Made by a program: the position numbers and the translations under genes. The notes under the pieces are model-generated. The model was not told the origin of the DNA, ran no database searches, and was given only the letters and a program-made list of their open reading frames with translations. Below are positions 20,732 to 30,856 of a stretch of DNA of 33,954 bases, piece after piece. The stretch comes from Byssothecium circinans. Its lineage: Eukaryota > Ascomycota > Dothideomycetes > Pleosporales > Massarinaceae. Within the stretch, counting starts at the first letter, position 1; each line of letters opens with the position of its first letter. Where the stretch lies: positions 324,949 to 358,902 of the forward strand of contig ML977001.1 in the NCBI GenBank assembly GCA_010015675.1, read 5' to 3'.

Positions 20732-23088
20732 TTAAAATTTGATATCGAAGGGAGAGCTGGGCGGGTTGCTCAGTCGAAACTGGCCCGCCGAAGAGAGCCC
20801 GCGTGTGTGCTGCGCTTGCGTGGGTGTGGCGCTGTCGTCATCGTCGTCGTCGCCTACCGTCTCCGCTCTTATGGTGGGTTTATTCGGTGTACTACGTGCG
20901 CTGAAGGCCTCTCGGCTATCCGATGAAGAGGTCGCCCGGTCCGCAGATGCTCCACGTTTAGAACTGCTCGACTTCTCCGAACCAAGGACAGACGAGTTCG
21001 GCGGTGTAGCACGGCCGGAAGCCAGACTGCGGTCTGACGAGACGCCGCGTGGAGAGGTGTAGTTGGCGCGATCCGCCGAATTCTTCCGTCCGGTATTTGC
21101 CTTGAGATCATCTCCTAGATACGCCGAAGATTGTGAGCCTTTTGTCTTTCCGGAGCTGTGACCGTTGCGAGAAGGGGCAGGCTGGGGGGTTGGAGGGGCT
21201 TCCTGGTCTTCTTGGGCAGAAAGCAACTTCACCTCTTCAACCAGATATTCCTTCTCGGTCCAGCAGCCCTGCCAGCAATTACGCCAGTCGAGAATCAGAA
21301 ACTGGAAGCAAAAGGCGTCGATCCGGATTGCCGGTTGGAAACAGATGCACAGGTTGTTGTAGTTCATCTTGTTAAATTCAGAACAAGAGTGTAGCAAGCT
21401 GATGTGGCAGGTGATGGCGAATAGGAGATAGTAGTTGAACGGTGGAAGTCTGGACAACTCATCTTTCAGCAACTGCGGTGTCGTCTTTGCACCCTGGCAC
21501 TCCTGCTGGATCCGGGCTTGTGTTGCCTTGGGGAAGATCTCGTCTGGGAGTTGCCGTAGCCAGTTCTTGAACAGAGAGCCAATCACGTTGGGGTCGTTGA
21601 GTTCTTCTTCGGCGATCAAGTCGATATCCCGTACTGATGCCTCTTAGCCGCTTGGACAGAATAACCGCCTGTTGTACATACCTTGGTCGAACTTCTGCTC
21701 GTAGTACCGGATCTGGTGAGCAGCTCCAGGGACTCGGTACAACCCCTCTTCCTCACATCCCTTCATATTCAAATAGCTATCCAACGTTAGATCTCATGTC
21801 CAAGCACTCAACAGGTGACTTACTCTATGCAACGCCAAGGGAGTGCAGGCATCCAAAATTCCGTCTTGTCCTTGGAGTTTTCCAACCGACTCGATATCCT
21901 AGTCAAACGTGTCTGCTCCACCAGGGGCGTATGAATAATCTTGAACTGATATGGTTCTTTTGGAACTTGCGGAACCGTCTCGTGGTTGCTCGAACTGCGA
22001 CCCAGCTTGCCAAAAACGCCCTTCCTGGCGGATTCTATCTTTTTGCCCATCTTTGTTGCTCCAAGCCCGAAATTCGACATGAGCTGAGCGCCGCGACTCT
22101 CGTTGAAGGATCCCGATGCCACCGAGCTTTGTTCCGCTCTGTCTCTACGGGAGTGGTTGTCATCGATATTGCGATGTGCATGCTGGGACCCGTCATGACG
22201 ATCTGCCGAGTGTGTTCGCAACTTGCCAAACGACATGTTTCCTCTCCAAGACTTGTCTTTTTCTAGAGGCGCCGTCTTCAGCGACGTAGTTTCGCCGTTT
22301 TGGTTCCATGTAGCTGCGGCATCGGGGGATAGCTGTGCGGGCTGGGCTTTGTTGAGTTTATTTGGTCTACCCTCTTCATTCTTGATAGATGTACTGCGGC
22401 CCAGCTTTCCATTATTCTTCTTCGGCTTAGAGCCGCCTTGTTTTGAGTCTGAACCAGGTTCTGCGGTGTCGTTGGATTTTCCGGTTCCGTTGCGTTGTTC
22501 GAAGCCTCCCGAGTCAGATCGCATATCTGTCAGCTTTAGCAGGCGCATATTGACAGCAAGGGATGGCTCCTTACCGTCAGAGTTTGGCGTGTATACTGGG
22601 CGGTTCAAGTCCGGCGTCGAACTGCCACCGCGCCCGTTGGTATAGACACCGTTGCGTCCGTTTCGGTCGGCGACTTGGCGTATGGAAGGATCAGTGCTCG
22701 CTAAGCGCGAGGAGGACTTGTTGGCTGTGAAGTTGGAGAAGATGTTCTTCGAATCTTTCCGGGGCTTCGGTGATGCTGGCGAATGCGGTGTATCGTGATA
22801 GGAAGCGGCATCCGCATCGCGAGCGTGAGCGTTCGGTGACGCAGGGCTCAAGGGGCTCTTCGGGGAGGCTGTGTTCTCCTTGCCCGCCTTCGGCCGCATG
22901 GCTAGTGATAATGAAGATGACTTGGGCATCTTTCTCAAGGGCTTCCTCGCAGACCCGGAGAGCGTGGGGTGGTCGGGCGGACGGTGTGTCGGCGGTAGGT
23001 TGTCTACGGGTGCCGGAGCATGGGGCGGACGGTGTCGTGTGGGGCAATCGAGCGTGCGTGTGAAGTTTTTAGGACTGTGTTTGCTCAT
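20732..23088 (-). CDS. RhoGAP-domain protein
   Basis: Minus-strand exons are 23088-21824, 21776-21682 and 21633-20732 (753 aa). The two introns (47 and 48 bp, GTAAGT and GTATGT donors) both interrupt the GAP domain. Residues 1 to about 390 are low-complexity, basic and rich in Ser/Pro/Asn (KSPLSPASP), consistent with a phosphorylated regulatory tail. The RhoGAP domain covers about 400-600. The arginine finger is in EEGLYRVPG (Arg 436), and further conserved blocks are IGSLFKNWLRQLPDEIFP and NYNNLCICFQPA. The domain stimulates GTP hydrolysis by Rho/Cdc42-type GTPases and so limits polarity or wall-synthesis signalling. The C-terminal 150 residues are again disordered and end in SPFDIKF. Met 54 (MPKSSSLSLAMRPK) is a plausible alternative start. 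The particular GTPase target cannot be told from the sequence. Confidence 0.9.
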
Positions 23089-24338
23089 CGTGTCAGCGTG
23101 GGCAGAATGCAGGAATAGGGACTGGGAACGGGAAACGGGGCCCGGGAAGCGGAGTATTAGAGCCGCGGACAGGTAGTACGAACCGTGATAACCCTGCTAC
23201 TGGAGTGGATGTTCCCTTCGCAGCGCCCTCTGCAGCAGGTCAACACCAATGCGTGTGCAGCGAGGAGTCAAGGCGGACGTCCTGGGTATAGTATCGCAGG
23301 GAGAGCGCGAGGCTGCAGGAACCCGCTGGCTGGGTGGGCGTTCGCGCGCTCGTGCGACGGTGGGCTCCAAGGAGCTTGCGGGCGGCCTTGTCGACTCAGA
23401 GGCGTTGCTGCGAACGGTGGGGAGGGGGGAAGACGGCGGCAGGCGCTCGTTGCTGGACGCTCGAATCTGTTAGCTGGGCTGTGGGACGTCAGATGGAGAG
23501 GCTGTAGGCGATCTGCTGTATAACATTGACCTGGCACGGTATTGAAACAAAGAGGGAGGGGCCCGCAATCTCGACGAGCAACACTCACCCAGGTGTGCCG
23601 CACAAGGACCGCCTCGCTGAATTCGGGAGGGACAAAGAGGCACGCCTCGTCGCGGTGGGCCAGATATTCCAGCTATGTAGTGTGTGTGTATGTATTCCAG
23701 GAGGTCCGGCGGAGGAGGGCCGCTCGTCGGTCGTCTCGTCTCCAGGAGGAGTTAGTGTGGGCGGGCTGCACAGGTGGTGTTTACTGGAGTGGGCAGCAGG
23801 ATGCGCCGTTGGCCGCGACGAGGACGGGCGTTTGCGACGGCGACTGCGACTGGGGCTGCGATATCGTCGTGTGCAGCGGTGGTGAGAGGCGTGGGAGGCA
23901 AAGTCAGTCAGTCAGCCGTCTCGCACTCTGTGGAATGGGCGGGAGCGACGTGTGAGTATCCCTGAGCCGTCCACGGGTCTGCACGGGCCCAGGGCAACGT
24001 CTGCAATAATGGCGGATTCCAGGTACCAAAGGGTCAAAAGAGTGGATACAGCAGAGAACAGAGTCAATAGACAGCAATAGACAGCAGTAGCGCCCTTGCC
24101 AGCCCTCAGCCGGGTCTCGATGTGTTAGCGGACCTCTGCGGGCGGGATATTGCCCAGCCATTACTGCCCCGGTGCCTAAACCGCCATTATCGTCGTCGTC
24201 GTCGCCATCGTCGCCGCACCGCCCTCGCCAAGCGCCCGCCAACGATTGTTTCAGGTCCTGGCAGCTCACGCCTCGTCGAGTCGACCGACCTCAGACCACC
24301 ACGCCGATCCAAATTCTCAAGTGCCAACATTGAAGGAA
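23089..24338. promoter_or_regulatory. 1.25-kb divergent intergenic region (RhoGAP / BET2)
   Basis: This is the longest gene-free stretch in the housekeeping part. It lies between two divergent start codons, so it holds both promoters and leaders. Visible are a CCAAT box near 23246-23250, a GTCAGTCAGTCAG tandem near 23904 and a trinucleotide run (CGTCGTCGTCG) near 24190-24200. Several open frames occur on both strands but none shows a domain or consistent splice-supported extension. No tRNA-like fold was noticed. Confidence 0.45.
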
Positions 24339-25571
24339 ATGGCTCTCGTCTCTGGTCCCGGCCGTGCCATGGCGGGCATGCCTGCTGAATTGCAGCTGTA
24401 TGTCGAAAAGCACGTCAAGTATATCCAGAGCCTCGACACCGTGCGTCATGTCTACCTAGTATCGATAGCGATGCACATGCTCACCTCCCGCACAGCGCAA
24501 AGACGAGCTCGAGTACTGGCTCACCGAGCACCTTCGACTCAATGGCCTGTACTGGGGCTTGACGGCGCTGCATCTACTGGGACATCCGGATGCGCTTCCA
24601 CGTGCGGATATACTGGAGTTTGTCTTCTCGTGCCTGCATGAGAGTGGCGGCTTTGGTGCTGCGCCGGGCCATGATGCACACATACTCTACACGGTCAGCG
24701 GCGTGCAGATTCTAGCGACGCTTGATGCCTTTGATGAACTCGAGACGCGCATAAAAGGGGGCCGCCAGAAGATTGGCCAGTGTATGTTCCTGTTTTATCC
24801 ACGCTTGCAACGCTTGCAACTACATCATGCTTATGCTTTCAGATATTGCCCGTCTCCAGGACGCCGAAACCGGGACGTTCGCAGGCGATGAGTGGGGAGA
24901 GCAGGATACCCGGTTCCTGTACGGCGCGCTGAATGCGCTGTCTCTCATGGGGCTACTGCATCTGGTCGACGTAGAAAAGGCTGTCCGGCACGTACAGTCG
25001 TGTGCGAACTTCGATGGCGCGTATGGCACCAGTCCCGGCGCCGAGTCGCACTCGGGCCAGGTCTTCACGTGTGTGGGCGCTTTGACCATCGCAGGTAGAC
25101 TCGACCTGGTGGATCAAGAGAAGCTCGGTGCGTGGCTCAGCGAACGCCAGCTCAAGAACGGAGGTCTGAACGGGAGGCCTGAGAAGCAGGAAGACGTCTG
25201 CTACAGCTGGTGGGTCATGAGCAGCCTGGCGATGCTGGACAAGTTGCACTGGATCGACGGCGAGAAGCTGACGTCCTTTATCCTCCAATGTCAGGTAAGC
25301 AAACCCAGACCACATGTTTCTCTCATCTCATGTGTGAAGGACCCGGAACACGGAGGCCTTGCAGATCGGCCAGGCGACATGGTGGACGTCTTTCACACAG
25401 TCTTCGGCATAGCTGGGCTCAGCCTGCTCAAGTATCCGGGGCTGGTAGAGGTAGACCCCGTCTAGTACGTCCCCTAGCAATCGCCATCTCTCACTGCCTA
25501 CATGTACTGACAGAGACAGCTGCATGCCGCGCAACGTCACGCGGCGATGCCTTGGGAGAGATGGACATTGA
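24339..25571 (+). CDS. BET2: Rab geranylgeranyltransferase (GGTase II) beta subunit
   Basis: Exons are 24339-24440, 24496-24781, 24843-25294, 25340-25464 and 25520-25571 (338 aa, normal for Bet2). Introns are 55, 61, 45 and 55 bp. The terminal 52-nt exon is needed: unspliced, the frame ends at TAG 25463-25465; spliced, it gives [11 protein letters not shown] and a TGA at 25569-25571. The protein is an alpha-alpha barrel of prenyltransferase repeats ([69 protein letters not shown]). The zinc ligands are visible as Asp and Cys in EDVCYSWW and His in DVFHTVFG. With the alpha subunit and Rab escort protein it geranylgeranylates Rab GTPases in the cytosol. Intron 3 is 45 bp, phase 0 and free of stops, so its retention would simply insert 15 residues. 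Confidence 0.95.
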
Positions 25572-26211
25572 ACACCCCACCACCATCTGTAGTCAACATA
25601 TCCGCCCTGAGGAAAGGGCGGTGCGGGACCGTGGCCCGCGCCTTCCACATTCAATGTATGGGGTAAAGCGATGTGGGTCCGTAGTGAATGTGTAGTCGAT
25701 GCTCTGCCCTCACCCCTCACATCCCTCGGTCCCTCGGCGCTGCAATCGTGTAATAGTCCCTGTCCAGTCCTCTGGCTATCTAATAACTCGCCTCTCTTGC
25801 TCCATGAGACGTGAGATACAACGCCAGAGAATAGTAAATGTGAAGGTGCCGAATTCGCCGCGGCATCTGCAGAAGCTCTCCCACGTGGCTTGGCCTGGTA
25901 ACTGGCACCTACAAAATCCGTCCTGTCCTCATTGCGTGCCACCATTTCCCCTCTCTTCCCTGGTCGGAACAAAAGCGTCTTCCTTCTGCAGCGGGCCCCC
26001 AGACGTCAACAATGCCGCTGCCGTGACTCGGCTCTCTTATCCTCTCATCACCCAGCTTGCTCTTCCATCGCCTCTTCTTCTTCTCCTCCTTCTTCTCCTC
26101 CGGTCTGCTCCTTTCGCTCCTCGGCTTCAATTCACCGACTGCGCTGCAGGGACAGCCCTTTCACTTCTGCATAGCGGACCACGCTCCTTTGCCACACATC
26201 CCAACGCTGCA
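25572..26211. other. BET2 3' flank and promoter of the zinc-finger gene
   Basis: A GC-rich hairpin-capable word (GCGGG..CCCGC near 25632-25649) lies in the BET2 3' flank. A long pyrimidine tract (CTTCTTCTTCTCCTCC type, about 26068-26115) lies 100-150 bp before the next ATG, as in many filamentous-fungal promoters. Open frames here are not convincing. Confidence 0.5.
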
Positions 26212-27707
26212 ATGGCAGCTATTCCGCTCCTTTGCACCATCTGCCCCAAGAGGCCCAAATTCAGCGATGTATCTCACCTGCTCACGCATATCGCCAGCAA
26301 GGGTCACCTCTCCCACTACTACAAGGAAAAGGTTCGTGCATCCAACGACGACGCCTCCCGCCGCCTAATCGATGCGTACGACCGGTGGTACACCGAATGG
26401 AATGTCGAAGAGCTCATGTCGGACCGGATGTCCCAGAAGGACAAACGCCGCGCCCGCACCACTAGGCCTGCCGGTACGGCCTTCACCTCCCCTCTGGCGA
26501 TTGGACTGGTCCTAACTTGAGCTGTGTAGTTCGAGCCACGCCAGCGCCTAGAATCGAAGCCCCCGTCCCTCGTCACGCCCGATCCCGGGGTGGCACCCTT
26601 TTAGATCCTCGTTTGTCAGAGCAACAAGCGATCAAGGTCGAGTACGCCACCATGCCAACGCCCACCCCCCAGCCGGGTCCCGTCCTCCGTCACCGCGGCT
26701 TTGCTCCACGTATGCAATACTGGCCTACCGAGTCCCGTGCGAGTTCCCGGACCGGCAGCTACACCAATCCGGACTACGACACGTCCAGCGAATACTCGGA
26801 TCCAAGCGAGCGCCGACGCTATCGATACCCCATTGACAACTCGTATGCCGTCGAGGACGAACCCGCTGATATAGCTGTAGCAGATCCAATGGCAGTCAGC
26901 GAGAGCACGAAGCTGAAGGGCGTCTACTGGCCGGGCATGGACATTTTCGACTCTGCTACACCCGAGATGCGACGCAAGCGGAACCAGAAGAAGGACAGTT
27001 CCGTCGTCCAACAGCTAGAGCTGAACTCTCAGGAAGTCGAGGCCTTGGAGCTCATCTTCACCCCGCAGGGCTCCTTCAAGCGGCAGCGGAGAATCTCCAG
27101 CTCGGTCTATGACGACGATGAAGAAGACAGCCCAATCAAGCTCGAGAGCCCCAAGCAGACATTGTCGCGTTCAATCCTAGCCGACATGGATAGCAATGCC
27201 CTTCGCCGTCCTCGCCAACTCACTCGCACCCAATTCCCTTACTTGTCCCGCAACAGCTACGAGGACGAGCATAGAGGCCTTGACTTCGGCTATGGCCACG
27301 GTCATGGTGCTCGGGCTCCTAAGCGAAAGCGAGCATTTGATGTTTTCCAGGACGAAGAAATCTTCAGTCAGCCCGCAGGATTCAATTACCTTACTGCTAG
27401 TCTGAATCAGCATGCATCGCCAACCCCAGCTCCCACCCTACCTTCTTACAAGACATTCGGAAGCCCACTTCAATTTGACAACAAGGAAAACACTCTACCA
27501 GCGCTGCAGCAGCCGAGCTATGATACCCGTCACCCGCTTCAGCCCATTGGGTACCACTACCACGCCTATGCATATGGTCTCGGACAAGACCAAAATGCGT
27601 TCACGTACAACAACGCGCTCTATGCCCACAGCGCCTACCAGCAACAGGGCGCTGAAGACGATGACCAGCGCACCGTCACTGCTCCCCCGTCACCGTCGAC
27701 CGGCTAA
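26212..27707 (+). CDS. Hypothetical protein with N-terminal U1-like C2H2 zinc finger
   Basis: Exons are 26212-26473 and 26530-27707 (479 aa). The 56-bp intron has a GTACGG donor, a CTAAC branch site and a TGTAG acceptor. The N-terminus holds one C2H2 finger, C8-x2-C11-x14-H26-x5-H32 (CTICPKRPKFSD...HIASKGH), with the His spacing of U1/matrin-type fingers. The remainder is mostly disordered, with an acidic patch (YDDDEEDSPIKLE), the nuclear-localisation-like RAPKRKRAFDVF and a Tyr/Gln/His-rich C-terminus (YHYHAYAYGLGQDQN). GVYWPGMDIFDSATPEMRRKRNQ in the middle looks conserved. A nuclear, nucleic-acid-associated role is inferred. I do not recognise a named orthologue. Confidence 0.85.
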
Positions 27708-28617
27708 GGCAACACTGCGCCCATCAATTCGATTACCTTTACAAGAGCAGAAGTCTGGGCACATCTTTCGTCTCTGAAAATGTGGGAAGCGTATCCAGAC
27801 TTTTGATAGCCAGCTGTATCGCCTCCACTTTGTTTTGCGGATTGTGTCTTCAATTTCCTCTTCTACTATCAGTGCAGCGGCTGGATGCCGCGCTAGTACT
27901 GTACCCAACTGACGCCTCTCGTTCCACATTTTGGTTTTACGGTCCAGCTTCAGTGGGCAGGAGCGGTTATCTATGTGTGCACATACGGCTTCCCTTTTCT
28001 TCCTATCCTATCGGTCCTCGACATCATGTAAAAGTTATGGTTAGTATTGGCGCAGTCTGATGTATGCCTTTTGGGAGACTCGTCTCCTCCACTTATCAGC
28101 ATGGATGCCAGTAATCACGGGGCATTTGTAGGTATGATCTAATTCAGGCAGTATTTTCCAATCCGGGGTTCTCTGTAGGGGAAAAATCATTCCAATGAAT
28201 GGCTTCTGTCCTTTGAACTTCAGGTGATGGAGGACTGCTTCATCGAGAGTGCTTGAGACAAGCCCTCAAAGTTATGATTCCTCGACGGCGCAATTGTAGT
28301 CTGGACACCTCTTTCTACTCTACCATGTGGTGAAGATTAAATCCATCCAACGGGTAAACACGAGCGGTACTTTGTGCTGCAATTCTAGACATTCTTAAAC
28401 CGAAGATACACGTGTAGCTCGCAGATACTGATACACATACTTACCAAGGTGGTCCGTACCTATGCGTCCAATATCTAGCGTCTATCCCAATCCTCGCCTC
28501 TTGGCCTTGAACAACGCCTCACAATAGACTTGCCGCATGAGGCCAATACACTGATCACCCACCCGTACCACCCTCACAGCTATTTTCGTATTGCCCTCCC
28601 CATCGGGCCCCAGTTCA
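27708..28617. other. Intergenic, convergent 3' flanks
   Basis: About 900 bp between the plus-strand zinc-finger gene and the minus-strand AIG1-like gene, whose stop codons face each other. Open frames on both strands are short and have no motif, and no repeat was noticed. The length is generous for a convergent spacer, so a missed short or non-coding gene is possible. Confidence 0.4.
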
Positions 28618-29926
28618 CTATTCAACCTTCTTCTGCGCAGTGTATATGATGTCTTCGACCCCATTGATAGTGCAATACGCCCACCGCAGTCCAACACCAA
28701 TAGCCCACATTGCGACACCGCTGCCTGCGAACAGAATAATACGTTGCAGGGTAGAGAGAAGTGCGAAGATGGGATACGGGTAGAAGCCGTTCCGTGAATA
28801 GCATAGTTCGATCCAGAACCAGTAAAGGAAAGCCAATGCTGTTGACGTCATAAAGGTGATAAGAGAGGCACTGGGATTGATGGGTTGAGATGGCCCTGGT
28901 TTCTGTCAGCTGCAAATGTCTGAAGAGATACGAATGAATCAGGGCCCTGGAAGGCTATGACGGAAGCGCTCAGTTTATGCTTTAGCCAGCGCAGTCCTGT
29001 TGGGCTTCCCTCGCGTGTGTGCATTTTCTAGCGTGGCGGAAAGGATGTTCTTAGTGAGTAACCTACAAGGAGGAGAAAGAAAAAGTGCATCAACAGTCAA
29101 GAGGATCGCAGGCGCCACTACAAAGGGTCAGTATGGTGTAAAACCAGCGAGGTGCCATCCGAGTCGGGTTGAACATGGCGCTCGAAAAGCTTACAGTGAA
29201 AGCCAACGTCCGAGGCGATTGGCAGCATCGGAAGATCCGGGGGGACTACGAAGCTTTGATCGATCTGTCTCGTCAGCAGGACACCGAGGATATCTGGGGA
29301 GGAAAGATCCTACAAAACGGAGGCTCCAATACAGGAGACTAATTAGTACCTCGATCGGAGCGGCTACGAGCGCGAGATAGTTTTTAATCGTGAAGAGCGT
29401 GTGCGAGTGTGTCATGTCGGCAAGAAGTCCTGAGGTGAAGCAAAGGCTTGATATCATGATGCCGATGATGGTGAGGTATTGCAGATGCCATCCGAAGGAC
29501 TCGCTCTAAGCGTTATGGTTAGTGTTGAGCGATGATCCGTAGCTGATATGAAATGCATTGGAAGACGGAGCCTGCGAGTTAAAAGACCCATTGATACTAC
29601 ATTTGAGCCAGATGATACACCCTGCACATTGACTTAAGATGGAATGTATACATACGATGGCATTTGGATTGTTGACCAAGCTGGCGATGACGTCAGCAAA
29701 TTTTAACGGTTTGGCAAAGCATGTAAAACCCTAAAACGCACAATTTGAAACAGTTGTAGAAGTTGATTAGCCCAATTGCCTGTGCTCTACCGTTAGTCTC
29801 TGCTATTAACACGATACAGCGCGCGAATCATACGTGTACAGCTCCTGAAATGCCTGTCGAGGGTGAGTGGAGGCGCTGCAGCGGATGCCGGCGGCTTCGT
29901 TCCACAACACTTCGAGACGTACCCAT
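28618..29926 (-). CDS. FAR-17a/AIG1-like multispanning membrane hydrolase
   Basis: Minus-strand exons are 29926-29834, 29730-29656, 29505-29314, 29264-29195, 29117-29067 and 28895-28618 (252 aa, family-typical). Introns are 103, 150, 49, 77 and 171 bp. Family landmarks fall across the joins: RHPLQRLHSPS at the N-terminus, GWHLQYLTIIG, GLLADMTHS, EVLISLLYWSLRF, VVPPDLPMLPIASDVGFH, LFLSPPW (the W is created by the exon 5/6 join) and FLYWFWIELCYSRNGFYPYPIF. Human AIG1 and ADTRP are intramembrane threonine hydrolases of fatty acid esters of hydroxy fatty acids. The catalytic Thr and His correspond here to Thr68 (YLT) and His143 (GFH), both present. It should lie in the ER or another internal membrane with about six spans. 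The least certain joins are exon 1/2 and exon 5/6. Confidence 0.82.
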
Positions 29927-30064
29927 TGCTTAAAAAGAAAATAGGAAGACACAGGTAGAAATGAGATGATGAGAAGAGATGTAGCGAACGCTAGAAACTT
30001 GAAGCTATAGTATGTAGATTATCGAGTAGTGTAGGGTCTTGGCACCTAAGCAAGATCTTGATTA

Positions 30065-30222
30065 GCAAGCACGCCACCCTATGAAGCACGCTAAAATATC
30101 TCAGCTAAAAAAAAGGTTATAACGTAAAGTACTACTATGCGTACTATACCACCAAGTGCGCTATACTATTAAGTTAGTATTGCTAAGGAAAACTGGCGTG
30201 CTTAATAGGGTGGCGCGCTCGA
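30065..30222. repeat. Inverted repeat pair of the GCCACCCTAT type
   Basis: AGCACGCCACCCTATGAAGC at about 30068-30087 is matched, inverted, by the region about 30195-30219 (complement reads GCGCGCCACCCTATTAAGCACGC). The arms are about 24 nt with a few mismatches and an AT-rich interior. The axis differs from that of the TA-flanked element at 30122-30235, so two repeats appear nested or overlapping. Confidence 0.55.
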
Positions 30223-30235
30223 TAGTGCTTTACGC
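30122..30235. mobile_element. Short TA-flanked MITE with RCGTAAAG termini
   Basis: The left end reads ACGTAAAGTACTACT after TA (30120-30121). The right end, complemented, reads GCGTAAAGCACTATC before TA (30236-30237). The 114-bp AT-rich interior has no coding capacity. The left terminus matches the element starting at 33883 (ACGTAAAGCACCACC), differing largely by C-to-T changes. Confidence 0.5.
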
Positions 30236-30258
30236 TAGTTAATAATCTTAACTTCTAG

Positions 30259-30534
30259 CTACTCTACTAATTGCGGGTTAAGCCCTAATCTATTGGGCAT
30301 GTACACTCTACTATGCCATAACATGCTCCACATTGTTGGTAGCGCACTCAATTTGTGGTCTTGCGATCGCAAGGCGAATAGTTTGGGGTATAGCTTGGGG
30401 TGCATGTTGCTAATGAGTTCTCGAAGCTTGTCATCAAGCTTTGCGGTATTGATGCGCACTTCTTCTTCCCGCCGGCTGTCCTGAATGTCTTCCATAGGCT
30501 CGACCTCTCTGACTTGCGGCGCGGAGGTGTTCAT
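30259..30534 (-). CDS. Doubtful ORF next to repeats
   Basis: ATG at 30532-30534 opens a 91-residue frame (MNTSAPQVREVEPMEDIQDS) with a charged, probably helical middle (EEEVRINTAKLDDKLRELI). It ends within 25 bp of the repeat cluster. The composition is protein-like, but no domain is recognised and the frame extends upstream without ATG. It could be an exon of a longer gene, a remnant carried by a repeat, or chance. Confidence 0.25.
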   Translation of the reverse strand: MNTSAPQVREVEPMEDIQDSRREEEVRINTAKLDDKLRELISNMHPKLYPKLFALRSQDHKLSALPTMWSMLWHSRVYMPNRLGLNPQLVE

Positions 30535-30856
30535 GTCAATGACGCTACCACCACTCGTGCTATTGCTCAAGGACGACGATATCTAAGCTCCGGGCACGTA
30601 CTACTTAAAGACAAAAGGAGTTCCTGCGCAGATAGAATTGGCCGAGCAAAACGAGTGAGGTCCCAACCGTCGATATCATGTACGGATACCAAGGTCGGCC
30701 AGAACAACTGCTGGCCGGCGATGATGACATGAAATGCCTGGAAGTGAAGTGAAGATGCATATGTTTTTTTTGTAAGTCAATCCCAAACACATACTTAATA
30801 CAAAAATTCCTCAAGAATGACTTCGCAGTGCAATGGTTGCTTGATCGCCGTCGTAA

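Larger units (their letters stand above)
29927..30856. other. Spacer with MITE-like repeats and one doubtful ORF
   Basis: Between the AIG1-like gene start and the kinase gene stop. It holds the promoter of the AIG1-like gene, two overlapping inverted repeats (30063-30240) and a minus-strand open frame at 30259-30534, listed separately. The rest has no recognisable content. Confidence 0.5.

Noticed and set aside
21637..22266. 209-residue plus-strand open frame
   Set aside because: Antisense to the RhoGAP gene including its two introns; no recognisable protein features.
25328..25972. 214-residue minus-strand open frame
   Set aside because: Antisense to BET2 exons 4-5 and the intergenic region; no motif, and the BET2 splice model explains the sequence.
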